64,000 nucleotides of DNA from Clostridiaceae bacterium (GTDB lineage Bacteria > Bacillota > Clostridia > Christensenellales > CAG-917), in the NCBI GenBank assembly GCA_031289315.1, contig JAITPR010000022.1:1-64000 (forward strand), given 5' to 3'. The position numbers were made by a program, and so were the translations under genes. Shown in pieces: positions 17,312 through 25,789 of this stretch (its first letter is position 1; each line of letters starts with the position of its first letter). The notes below the pieces were generated by a model. The model did no database searches. It had not been told where the DNA came from and worked only from the letters and a program-made list of their open reading frames with translations.

Positions 17312-17400
17312 GACGATACGCGTTGACGACTTGCCTGCTAAAGAAATCTCTTCGGTCTAAAATAGTCTGAAAAGATTTTATTACCGCGGATTGTCCACCC
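17312..17400 (+). mobile_element. MITE-like element, shortened copy D
   Basis: About 90 bp between the AICAR transformylase gene and purD: CGCGTTGACGACTTGCCTGC at the left and TTACCGCGGATTGTCCACCC at the right. The central CGTAGC hairpin is deleted and the left terminus is eroded. Confidence 0.75.
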
Positions 17401-17452
17401 AAAAATCGGGGAGGGGGCAAATTCGCCCCCCAAAAAAACCGTAGAGGATAGT

Positions 17453-18727
17453 ATGAGAATTTTAGTTGTAGGCGGCGGCGGCAGAGAGCACGCCTTGATA
17501 AAAAAGTTGAGCGAAAACAGAAGCATAGATAAAATCTACGCGCTTCCCGGCAACGGCGGAATTGCCTATCTTGCGGAGTGCGTCCCTATTGCGGCGACGG
17601 ACATAGATAAAATAGCCGCTTTCGCCGCGGAAAAAAGCATAGATTTTGTCGTTGTAGCACCGGATGACCCGCTCGTTTTGGGTTTGGTGGACAGACTGAA
17701 CGATTTGGGGATTCCTAGCTTCGGTCCGGACAAAAGAGCCGCAATAATAGAGGGCAGCAAGGTGTTTTCCAAGGAGCTGATGAGAACATACGGCATTCCT
17801 TCGGCAAAATACCGCGTATTTTCCGATGCGGACGCCGCAATCGACTATATCAAGGCGGAAGGCACCTACCCAACGGTCATAAAGGCGGACGGCTTGGCGC
17901 TTGGAAAGGGCGTCATAATAGCCGTCGATTTCGACGAAGCCGTCGCGGCGGTCAAGTCCATACTTAGCGACAAGGCTTTCGGCAAAAGCGGCGACCGCAT
18001 TGTGGTGGAAGAGTTCTTAAGGGGACCGGAGGTGTCCGTTCTAAGCTTTACGGACGGCAAAACGGTTGTTCCTATGATTTCCTCCATGGACCACAAGCGC
18101 GCGGGCAACGGCGATACCGGGCTTAACACCGGCGGCATGGGTACAATCGCGCCCAATCCGTACTACACGGAGGACATAGCCGACCGCTGTATGCGTGAGA
18201 TTTTCATGCCGACAATCGAAGCTATGAATAAGGAGGGCAGAACCTTTAAGGGCTGTCTTTACTTTGGGCTTATGCTGACGAATGACGGTCCTAAGGTCAT
18301 AGAATACAATTGCCGCTTCGGCGACCCGGAGGCGCAGGTGGTGCTGGCTCTTCTCAAAACCGACTTGTTTGATATAATGCAGGCGGTGATTAGCGTCCGG
18401 CTTGCCGATATAAAAATAGAATATTCGGACGGGGCGGCGTGCTGCTTGTGCGTGACGTCCGGCGGTTATCCGGGGGCGTATAAAAAGGGCTTACCCATAG
18501 CGATAACGCCGGCAAACGGTACGGACGTGTTTTTCTGTCACGCCGGCACGGCATTAAAGAGTGGCAAGCTTGTGACCTCCGGCGGCAGAGTTTTGGGCGT
18601 GGTTTCCGTTGCGGACACTTTAAGGACTGCGGTTGCGAAGTCGTATAAATACGTGAAAAATGTGTCCTTTGAGGGCATGTACTACCGCGACGACATAGGC
18701 AAAAAAGCCTTGAAATTAAAAAAATAG
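17453..18727 (+). CDS. purD: Phosphoribosylamine--glycine ligase
   Basis: 424 residues, ATP-grasp enzyme joining phosphoribosylamine and glycine to GAR. N-terminal MRILVVGGGGREHALIKKL, the central ATP-grasp segments IKADGLALGKGVIIAVDFDEA, HKRAGNGDTGLNTGGMG and EYNCRFGDPEAQVVL near residue 285 are diagnostic. AGAGG precedes the ATG. Its stop codon overlaps the first base of a short MITE copy lying between purD and purL. Confidence 0.97.
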   Translation: MRILVVGGGGREHALIKKLSENRSIDKIYALPGNGGIAYLAECVPIAATDIDKIAAFAAEKSIDFVVVAPDDPLVLGLVDRLNDLGIPSFGPDKRAAIIEGSKVFSKELMRTYGIPSAKYRVFSDADAAIDYIKAEGTYPTVIKADGLALGKGVIIAVDFDEAVAAVKSILSDKAFGKSGDRIVVEEFLRGPEVSVLSFTDGKTVVPMISSMDHKRAGNGDTGLNTGGMGTIAPNPYYTEDIADRCMREIFMPTIEAMNKEGRTFKGCLYFGLMLTNDGPKVIEYNCRFGDPEAQVVLALLKTDLFDIMQAVISVRLADIKIEYSDGAACCLCVTSGGYPGAYKKGLPIAITPANGTDVFFCHAGTALKSGKLVTSGGRVLGVVSVADTLRTAVAKSYKYVKNVSFEGMYYRDDIGKKALKLKK

Positions 18728-18797
18728 GGTGTGCCCAATTCGCGGTGATAAAAGATTTTTTTAGCCGATAAGTCGTCGCCGCGGATTGTCCACACCC
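18727..18797. mobile_element. MITE-like element, short 71-bp form, copy E
   Basis: GGGTGTGCCCAATTCGCGG to CCGCGGATTGTCCACACCC, with only GATAAAAGATTTTTTTAGCC and GATAAGTCGTCG between. It is a nearly full palindrome and the clearest example of the short form. It begins at the last base of the purD stop codon. Confidence 0.85.
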
Positions 18798-18842
18798 CAA
18801 AAATAACGATGCCTTATTTATAAGGTATTGAGAGGTAAAATA

Positions 18843-21800
18843 ATGGTATACAGAGTTTACGCAGAGAAGAAAAAAGAATTTGCCAAAGAGGCGGCTTCGC
18901 TTTTCAAGGATTTGAAAGCCTTTTTGAAGATAGCTTCGCTCAAAAGCTTGCGCATCTTCAACCGCTATGACGCGGAGGGCGTATCGAAAGAGCTTTTCTT
19001 GTCGGCGGTGAAAACGGTTTTTGCAGAGCCGCAATTGGACGATATTTATTTTGAACTTCCCAATTTCTCCGGCGACACTAGGGTGTTCGCCTACGAGTAT
19101 TTGCCGGGGCAGTTTGACCAACGCGCGGATTCGGCGGCGCAATGCGTACAGCTTATTTCAAAGGGCGAAAAACCGCTCATACGCGCGGCTACCGTGATAG
19201 CGGCGGAGGGCGCTTTAACCGAAGAAGAGGTTGACAAAATCAAAAAGTACGTCATAAACGCCGTAGAGTGCAGAGAAGCGTCTTTAAGCGTGCCGGCAAC
19301 CTTAAAAACCGATTACCCCGTGCCGCCCGCGGTGAAGACGCTTACCGGCTTTACCGCGCTTGACAAGGACGGGCTTCTTAGCTTTATAAGGGAGTACGGG
19401 CTTGCCATGGACTTCGGCGACATTGAGGTATGTCAATCCTATTTTGCCAAAGAGGGGCGCGACCCGCACCTTACGGAAATACGGGTTTTGGATACCTACT
19501 GGTCCGACCATTGCCGTCACACCACCTTTCTGACGCACATAGAAAATGCCGTGTTCTCAAATAAAAGCGCGGAAAAAACCTATGAGCGTTATAAAAAAAT
19601 CCGCGCCGAATTGGGCATTAAAAAGCCGGTTACCTTGATGGACATGGCTACGGCGGGCGCCAAATACTTAAAGCATAAGGGCATTTTGAAAAAGGTCGAC
19701 GAGTCGGAGGAAATTAACGCTTGTACCGTTAAAATCAAGGTAGACGCGGACGGCAAGAAGCAAAATTGGTTGCTACTTTTTAAGAATGAAACCCACAATC
19801 ACCCGACGGAAATCGAACCGTTCGGCGGAGCGGCGACCTGTATAGGCGGCGCTATCCGCGACCCGTTGTCCGGCAGAAGCTACGTATATCAGGCTATGCG
19901 TGTGACGGGAGCCGGCAACCCGTTGGTTCCGATTGAGGACACCCTAAAGGGCAAACTGCCTCAAAGAAAAATCGTAACCACCGCCGCCAACGGCTACAGC
20001 TCCTACGGCAACCAAATAGGTCTTGCCACCGGGTTGGTAGATGAAATTTATCACGACGGCTATGTGGCGAAGCGGTTGGAGATAGGCGCCGTTATAGGCG
20101 CCGCGCCGGCAAAAGCCGTAAGACGCGACGTACCCTCCGCCGGCGATAAGGTTATATTATTGGGCGGCAAGACGGGGCGCGACGGCTGCGGAGGCGCCAC
20201 CGGTTCCTCAAAATCGCACAGCGTTTCGTCCATCGAAACCTGCGGCGCGGAGGTGCAAAAGGGCAACGCACCGGAGGAACGCAAGCTTCAACGGCTGTTC
20301 CGAAATCCCGCCGCGACGCTTCTTATCAAGCGTTGCAACGACTTCGGAGCGGGCGGCGTCGCCGTGGCGATAGGGGAGCTTGCCGACGGGTTGGAAATAA
20401 ATCTTGACGCCGTTCCCAAAAAGTACGACGGACTGGACGGTACGGAGCTTGCCATAAGCGAATCACAGGAGCGCATGGCGGTTGTCGTCGCCGACGCCGA
20501 CGTAAAGAGGTTTATAAGGTTGGCGAACGGCGAAAACCTAGAGGCGACCGTCGTCGCGGAAATAACCGAAGAACCGCGTCTTTCCATGTACTGGCGCGGC
20601 GATAAAATTGTAGACTTAAAAAGAGAGTTCTTGAACAGTAACGGCGCACCGAAAACCGCCGACATAAAAATAAAAAGCGCCAAAGCCGTGGAGAAGCAGT
20701 CGTTTGCGTCGCTTAAAGACGCGCTTTATACAATTGCGGACGATTTGAACTTTTGTTCCAAGCGCGGTCTTTCGGAGCGCTTCGACTCTACCATAGGCGC
20801 GGGAACGGTGCTTATGCCCTTTGGCGGAAGCCGCAGGTTGACGCCGGCGCAGGCAATGGTTGCAAAGCTCCCGGTGTTGGGCGCGGAAACCAAAACCTGT
20901 TCCGTCATGTCGTACGGGTTTGACCCGTTCGTGTCGGAAAAAAGTCCTTACCACGGGGCGTATATAGCAGTGGCGCACTCTCTTGCGAAGAGTATCGCCG
21001 CCGGAGCGTCGCTTAGAGAAATGTATCTCACGTTTCAGGAATACTTTGAAAGACCGGGTACGGACGCCTCCCGTTGGGGAAAGCCCGCCGCCGCGCTGTT
21101 GGGTGCACTGCAAGCACAGCTTGACTTCGGTGTCGCCGCTATCGGCGGAAAGGACTCCATGAGCGGCTCGTTCGAAAAATACGACGTCCCTCCGACGTTG
21201 GTTTCCTTTGCCGCGTCGGTTACCGACGTCAACCGCATAATCTCCCCGGAACTGAAAAAAGCTGGACATACCGTCGCGTTCATCGAATGCGAAACGGACG
21301 CGTACGGCGCGCCTAAAAGAGGTTCATTCTTAAAGGCGACGGCGGCAATTCAGCGCTTGATAGTCGAAGGAAGCGTGGTTTCCGCGTACGCTACGGGGGC
21401 GGGCGGCATACTAAACGCCGCGTTTAAAATGTGCTTAGGGAACCGCTTGGGGCTTAAGCTGTCCCCGGAGTTCTCCGACGTGGACGCCCTTGCCGCACGC
21501 AAATACGGCTCGTATATAGTGGAGCTTGCGGACGGAGTTTCGCCCGCCGGTCTGACGGTTTTAGGCGCGGTGATTAACTCGTACGAGATAAATCTAAACG
21601 GCGAAAGCGTTTCGCTTGCCGACATTGAGAGCGCGTACGAAAACAAATTAGAGAGCGTATTTCCGGTGAAAGCCGGAGAGGGCGGCGGCGTTGTCGAAAA
21701 AATAAATTTCTTGTCGAAAACCGCCGCAAAAGCCAAAATTTCCGTGCCGAAGCCGCGCGTTCTCATTCCGGTTTTTCCGGGTACCAATTGCGAATACGAC

Positions 21801-22544
21801 TCCGCACGCGCCTTTGAAAAGGTCGGCGCAAGACCTCATATTTTCGTGGTGAAAAACCGCACCGCTAAGGATATAATTTCCTCTGCGGCGGAGTTTGTCA
21901 AGCTTGCGGACGCGTCGGAAATAATATTTATCCCCGGAGGCTTCTCCGCTGGCGACGAACCGGACGGTTCCGGCAAGTTCATAACGGCGTTTTTCAGAAA
22001 CCCGAATATCAAGGACGCCGTGACGCGGTTTTTGGAAAACGACGGGCTTATGGGCGGCATTTGCAACGGCTTTCAGGCGCTCATTAAGCTGGGACTTGTG
22101 CCGTTCGGCAAAATAACCGATACCGACGACGCCTCACCGACGCTCACGTACAACACCATAGGTCGCCACCAATCCGCCCTTGTGCGCACGCGCATAGCCT
22201 CTAATAAGTCGCCGTGGTTTGCCGGGTGTGAGGTAGGCGACGTGTACACGGTGCCGATTTCGCACGGAGAGGGGCGGTTTGTCTGCTCCGACGCGCTCTT
22301 AAAACAACTTGCGGAAAACGGGCAAATCGCCACGCAGTACTGCGGGGAGGACGGCGTTCCGTCTATGGACATCGAGATAAATCCGAACGGCTCCGTACTG
22401 GCGGTGGAGGGCATAACTAGCCCCGACGGCAGAATTTTCGGCAAAATGGCGCACAGTGAGCGCGTCGGAAACAGCTTATATAAGAACGTACCCGGCAAGT
22501 ACGAAAGCGGCATTTTCGAAAACGCCGTGAAGTATTTCGGGTAA
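18843..22544 (+). CDS. purL: Phosphoribosylformylglycinamidine synthase, PurL-PurQ single chain
   Basis: 1233 residues, converting FGAR and glutamine to FGAM. Order: an N-terminal PurS-like region, the first AIRS-like half with FKNETHNHPTEIEPFGGAATCIGGAIRDPLSGRSY, the second half with AIGGKDSMSGSF, and from about residue 970 a glutamine amidotransferase (VFPGTNCEYDSARAF, nucleophile C1074 in GICNGFQAL, then SHGEGRF). This is the large fused form, of the branch common in Clostridia. The start at 18843 has AGAGG 7 bases before it. It closes the pur run. Confidence 0.97.
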   Translation: MVYRVYAEKKKEFAKEAASLFKDLKAFLKIASLKSLRIFNRYDAEGVSKELFLSAVKTVFAEPQLDDIYFELPNFSGDTRVFAYEYLPGQFDQRADSAAQCVQLISKGEKPLIRAATVIAAEGALTEEEVDKIKKYVINAVECREASLSVPATLKTDYPVPPAVKTLTGFTALDKDGLLSFIREYGLAMDFGDIEVCQSYFAKEGRDPHLTEIRVLDTYWSDHCRHTTFLTHIENAVFSNKSAEKTYERYKKIRAELGIKKPVTLMDMATAGAKYLKHKGILKKVDESEEINACTVKIKVDADGKKQNWLLLFKNETHNHPTEIEPFGGAATCIGGAIRDPLSGRSYVYQAMRVTGAGNPLVPIEDTLKGKLPQRKIVTTAANGYSSYGNQIGLATGLVDEIYHDGYVAKRLEIGAVIGAAPAKAVRRDVPSAGDKVILLGGKTGRDGCGGATGSSKSHSVSSIETCGAEVQKGNAPEERKLQRLFRNPAATLLIKRCNDFGAGGVAVAIGELADGLEINLDAVPKKYDGLDGTELAISESQERMAVVVADADVKRFIRLANGENLEATVVAEITEEPRLSMYWRGDKIVDLKREFLNSNGAPKTADIKIKSAKAVEKQSFASLKDALYTIADDLNFCSKRGLSERFDSTIGAGTVLMPFGGSRRLTPAQAMVAKLPVLGAETKTCSVMSYGFDPFVSEKSPYHGAYIAVAHSLAKSIAAGASLREMYLTFQEYFERPGTDASRWGKPAAALLGALQAQLDFGVAAIGGKDSMSGSFEKYDVPPTLVSFAASVTDVNRIISPELKKAGHTVAFIECETDAYGAPKRGSFLKATAAIQRLIVEGSVVSAYATGAGGILNAAFKMCLGNRLGLKLSPEFSDVDALAARKYGSYIVELADGVSPAGLTVLGAVINSYEINLNGESVSLADIESAYENKLESVFPVKAGEGGGVVEKINFLSKTAAKAKISVPKPRVLIPVFPGTNCEYDSARAFEKVGARPHIFVVKNRTAKDIISSAAEFVKLADASEIIFIPGGFSAGDEPDGSGKFITAFFRNPNIKDAVTRFLENDGLMGGICNGFQALIKLGLVPFGKITDTDDASPTLTYNTIGRHQSALVRTRIASNKSPWFAGCEVGDVYTVPISHGEGRFVCSDALLKQLAENGQIATQYCGEDGVPSMDIEINPNGSVLAVEGITSPDGRIFGKMAHSERVGNSLYKNVPGKYESGIFENAVKYFG

Positions 22545-22875
22545 GGGCAGTAGAAATATAGTGACCGATAGTGCCTTATTAATAAATGGCAGGGGCGTTA
22601 ACGCTCAAAACAATTGCCACATGGGGTTCCCCTACGTGTCACCTTGAGCGGAGTTTCCTCAAGTCCCCCACCTGTTTAGTGGTTGAGTGGTTCCCCCACG
22701 TGTCACCTTGAGCGGAGTGCGTAAGCACGTAGTCGAAAGGTCCCCTAATGGGAGAGTAGTGCAAGGGACTCCGCCGAAACATTCAACCGGTATAACACCG
22801 GGCTACGGCAGACCTATAAAACACGCGTTTGTGCCACACAACGTAGAAATTTTAGAAAGACATGAGAGAGGTATT
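22545..22875. other. Spacer with two TGTCACC-type repeats
   Basis: No gene seen before the proC-RNase H start. Two copies of the dispersed repeat lie at about 22637-22665 and 22701-22750, both reading GTGTCACCTTGAGCGGAGT; the second carries an inserted GTGCGTAAGCAC palindrome before AGTCGAAAGGTCCCC. The frame of the next gene is open back to 22687 across this repeat, but that part is not protein-like. Confidence 0.6.
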
Positions 22876-24270
22876 ATGTCGCAATACACTTTGGGTATCA
22901 TAGGCGGCGGAAACATGGCGGAAGCCGTGGTTACGGGCGTAATAAAATTTGTCCCTGCGGATAAAATAATAATAAGCGACGTCGACGCCGCCAAATTAAC
23001 TAAATATTCCGATAAGGGGATTGCCGTGACCGTCGACAATAAGGAGGTTGCGCAAAATTCCGATTACGTGCTGTTTGCGGTTAAGCCGCAGTTCGCGCCG
23101 CCGGTGTTTGCGGAAATTTCCGGGCTTGTCGCGTCGCGCCGCGTAATATCCATAATGGCGGGCGTTAAAATCTCCGCTATCGAATCGGCGTTGCCGGGCG
23201 TGAAGGTGGCAAGAGTTATGCCCAACACCCCGTGCATGTTGGGAAAGGGCATGAGCGCGCTTTCCTTCGACGGCTACGGCAAGGCGGAAAAGGCTTTCGT
23301 GACGAAAATTTTCAAGTCGCTTGGCGAAGCGGTTGAGGTAGACGAGTCAAAAATGGACGCCGTGACCTCCGTTTCGGGAAGCGGTCCCGCCTACGTATAC
23401 ATGTTTATGCAGGCGATGACCGAAGGCGGTATGGAAGGGGGGCTTACCTACGCGGAAGCGCGTATGCTCGCCGCTCAAACCCTAATCGGCGGGGCGGAAA
23501 TGGCAAAAACTTCCGATAATATCGGCGCGCTCATTGACGCGGTATGCTCAAAGGGCGGCACCACTATACAAGCCGTGGAACACTTCCGCGAAAACGACTT
23601 AATCGGCATCATTAAAAAGGGCATGGAAAAATGCCGCAACCGCTCGATAGAACTAGGCAAGCCAGTAGGCGGTGATAGCCAAACGCCGGGCAATAAACCG
23701 GACGCGGCTTCCGTGAAATCGACAGATAACGCACGGTCGGGCGAGGGCGGCAAGCCCGCAAAGGGAGATAATCCGGACGCGGCTTCCGTGAAACCGGTTA
23801 AAAAAAAAGCCGCTAAAAAACTAGTGACCGTCTACACGGACGGCGCGTGTTCCGGCAATCCCGGTGCAGGCGGCTACGGAGCCATACTCATTTATAACTC
23901 CGACGAACGCGCTATTTCCGGCGGCGAACGCCTTACCACCAACAACCGCATGGAGATGACCGCCGTTATCGCCGCGCTTAATCTGCTTAAGGAGCCCTGC
24001 AAGGTAAAAATTTACAGCGACTCCGCGTATGTCGTAAACGCCGTTTCGGAGGGCTGGGTTTTCGGTTGGCGTAGCTCCGGTTGGCGTACGGCGGGCGGAG
24101 AGGACGTGAAAAACAGAGACCTATGGGAAAAGCTTTTGGCGCTCCTGTCAACGCACGAAACGGAATTTTTAAAGGTTAAGGGACACTCCGACAACGAGTA
24201 CAACAACCGTTGCGATGTTTTAGCCCGTAATGCCGCGAAAGCCGCCGCCGCGCCGGGTGCGTCCGATTAA
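22876..24270 (+). CDS. proC: Pyrroline-5-carboxylate reductase fused to RNase HI
   Basis: 464 residues in one frame. Residues 1-265 are a full ProC: LGIIGGGNMAEAV Rossmann loop, FAVKPQ, VMPNTPC, and the SGSGPAYVYMFMQAM substrate segment at 167-181, reducing P5C to proline with NAD(P)H. Residues 266-315 are a Lys/Gly/Asp-rich linker holding a 25-codon in-frame repeat (PDAASVK twice). Residues 316-455 are a complete RNase HI with catalytic D322, E360, D382 and D447 and H437, which cleaves RNA in RNA-DNA hybrids. The start has GAGAGG at 22866-22871. The pairing of a metabolic enzyme with a nuclease is unexplained. Confidence 0.92.
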   Translation: MSQYTLGIIGGGNMAEAVVTGVIKFVPADKIIISDVDAAKLTKYSDKGIAVTVDNKEVAQNSDYVLFAVKPQFAPPVFAEISGLVASRRVISIMAGVKISAIESALPGVKVARVMPNTPCMLGKGMSALSFDGYGKAEKAFVTKIFKSLGEAVEVDESKMDAVTSVSGSGPAYVYMFMQAMTEGGMEGGLTYAEARMLAAQTLIGGAEMAKTSDNIGALIDAVCSKGGTTIQAVEHFRENDLIGIIKKGMEKCRNRSIELGKPVGGDSQTPGNKPDAASVKSTDNARSGEGGKPAKGDNPDAASVKPVKKKAAKKLVTVYTDGACSGNPGAGGYGAILIYNSDERAISGGERLTTNNRMEMTAVIAALNLLKEPCKVKIYSDSAYVVNAVSEGWVFGWRSSGWRTAGGEDVKNRDLWEKLLALLSTHETEFLKVKGHSDNEYNNRCDVLARNAAKAAAAPGASD

Positions 24271-24322
24271 AGCCGTTTAAAGTGTGCGGATTTTCGCTTT
24301 CGTGAAGTTCAAATTCAGCGTA

Positions 24323-24353
24323 GACTGTCACCTTGAGCGTAGTCGAAAGGTCC
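24323..24353 (+). repeat. TGTCACC-type dispersed repeat
   Basis: GACTGTCACCTTGAGCGTAG followed by TCGAAAGGTCC, the most complete short form in the window. The inverted GGCGACAGCCCCCGC phrase follows near 24388. Confidence 0.7.
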
Positions 24354-24473
24354 ACTATCACGGAGCCGCGAAATTTTCCGTACACGGCGACAGCCCCCGC
24401 TTGAGAAAAAAGCCCCGCATTCATGCGGAAAACGCGCATATATATGTTGTAGGAGTTTAATAACACTAAAAAA

Positions 24474-24950
24474 ATGTTAAGGAAAACGATTGTGATGTTA
24501 ATATCAGTGATAACGCTTGCATTTGCGGGCGCGTATCTTGCCGCCAACAGCGACGGCATTGCTTTCGGCGGCGCGCAAGACGGCATGGTTTACTATTACC
24601 GTTCCGGCACCACCGTGTATACCGACGGTTCGGACATCGGCAAAAATTTGCTTTTCATGGCTCATATCGACGCGAAACGCTTCAAAGCCGACTATAAAAA
24701 TCAATCCTTTTATGTCGTAACGGACGATAGCGGAAGATACGAGCTTAAGATTACGGAGTTGAGCGGGGGCGGTTCGGATAAGACCTATACCCAAATCGGT
24801 ACGTTGGTAACGGGCGCGGACGGCGTCAAAAGCTTTGTTCCGGATACGGCGGATGAAACTATTTCCGCTTCCTTTGACGGCACGTATGTTAGGATAATTG
24901 TTAAGACCTCCGTCGGACATATAGACCACAAATTTACACCGCTTCCTTAA
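24474..24950 (+). CDS. Hypothetical exported or membrane-anchored protein
   Basis: 158 residues of unknown function. An N-terminal hydrophobic segment (residues about 6-24, VMLISVITLAFAGAYLAA) is a signal peptide or anchor. The rest is polar with many tyrosines and beta-type alternation. No lipobox, no catalytic motif that I recognise. AGGAG lies 18 bases before the ATG at 24474; an ATG at 24495 with AAGGA is an alternative. It is followed by the rimP promoter, so it is a separate unit. Confidence 0.6.
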   Translation: MLRKTIVMLISVITLAFAGAYLAANSDGIAFGGAQDGMVYYYRSGTTVYTDGSDIGKNLLFMAHIDAKRFKADYKNQSFYVVTDDSGRYELKITELSGGGSDKTYTQIGTLVTGADGVKSFVPDTADETISASFDGTYVRIIVKTSVGHIDHKFTPLP

Positions 24951-24985
24951 AATAAAAAAAATATGGCAAAACGTGGCATAAAGAC

Positions 24986-25014
24986 TTGCATTTGCTTGAT
25001 ATGTGTGCTATTAT
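24986..25014 (+). promoter_or_regulatory. Promoter of the rimP-nusA-infB operon
   Basis: TTGCAT (24986-24991), 17 bases, TATTAT (25009-25014). It gives a leader of about 180 nt that contains a terminator-like hairpin and a decayed copy of the rimP start. Confidence 0.7.
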
Positions 25015-25041
25015 ATAAAAGCTTAGGTTAGGGTTTTTTGG

Positions 25042-25067
25042 GAGTGAGTCAGTCGACTCACTCTTTT
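25042..25067 (+). terminator. Terminator-like hairpin in the rimP leader
   Basis: GAGTGAGTC (25042-25050), loop AGTC, GACTCACTC (25055-25063), then TTTT. The stem is perfect. Being about 20 nt after the predicted start, it may be an attenuator; similar hairpins occur before rimP in other Firmicutes, from memory. Confidence 0.6.
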
Positions 25068-25078
25068 AATTATGACAA

Positions 25079-25176
25079 GGCGAAAAACAGCGTTATTTTA
25101 CGGCGCATAGACTTGGTTAAACTGAAAGAGGATTTACTTCCGACGTCGGTAAGGCTAGGGTATTGGCTTGTCGAAA
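25079..25176 (+). pseudogene. Decayed tandem copy of the rimP start
   Basis: 98 bp repeated with period 98 as 25177-25274. It carries the rimP leader and first 24 codons: (I)DLVKLKEDLLP against (M)ADLVKLKEDLIP. The start codon region is lost (GCGCATAGAC against GCATGGCGGAC). The copy is not translated as RimP. Confidence 0.8.
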
Positions 25177-25201
25177 GGCGAAAAACGGAGTTATTTACGG
25201 C

Positions 25202-25654
25202 ATGGCGGACTTGGTTAAACTGAAAGAGGATTTAATTCCGACGGTGGAAGGCTTAGGATATGAGCTTGTCGACCTGTCGTATACGAAAATGTTTGGCGCC
25301 ATGACCTTGACTTTGTATATATACAAGAACGGCGGCGTGGGGCTGGACGATTGCGAAGCCGTTCACAAAGCCGCCGATTTGAAGCTGGATGAGCTTGACC
25401 CGTTTGCGCAGGCGTACAATCTTAACGTATCCTCGTTGGGGTTGGATCGTCCGATAGTTACGGACGACGATTTCAGACGTAATGCGGGCGTCGAAATAGA
25501 AGTTTTTTTGAAGCTTCCGGTAAACAAGCTTACCGTGGTAAGTGGAGTGCTTGCCGGCTACGAAGAGGATTTTATCACCCTCACGCGTAAAAACGGCGAT
25601 ATGAAAATAGACAGAGAAAACATCTCGAAGGCGCGTCCGTTTATCAAGTGGTAG
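25202..25654 (+). CDS. rimP: Ribosome maturation factor RimP
   Basis: 150 residues, needed for 30S maturation. The N-terminal KLKEDLIPTVEGLGYELVDLSY, LTLYIYKNGGVGLDDCEAVHKAADLKLDE, LNVSSLGLDRPIVTDDDFRRNAG and the C-terminal SH3-like part match RimP. I chose the ATG at 25202, preceded by GGAG 11 bases away. Upstream lies a tandem, decayed copy of the gene start. It opens the rimP-nusA-rnpM-ylxQ-infB-rbfA-nrnA-truB-ribF series. Confidence 0.95.
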   Translation: MADLVKLKEDLIPTVEGLGYELVDLSYTKMFGAMTLTLYIYKNGGVGLDDCEAVHKAADLKLDELDPFAQAYNLNVSSLGLDRPIVTDDDFRRNAGVEIEVFLKLPVNKLTVVSGVLAGYEEDFITLTRKNGDMKIDRENISKARPFIKW

Positions 25655-25789
25655 CGGCGGCAAAATAAAAACAAAACTGATTTTTTTTCGGGCGTAAATT
25701 CTTACGGGGCTTTGTCCGGATAAATATTTAATACAGATACTTGCATACGGTAAACTGCGAAATTGTCGGTTTGCCGCGGGGAGGACGCG

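Noticed and set aside
22687-22875. 63-residue N-terminal extension of the ProC fusion
   Set aside because: It is the translation of a TGTCACC-type repeat; ProC homology and a ribosome site start at 22876.
25038-25223. 61-codon frame before rimP carrying a RimP-like N-terminus
   Set aside because: It is the decayed tandem copy of the rimP start, read through into another frame; kept as a pseudogene fragment only.
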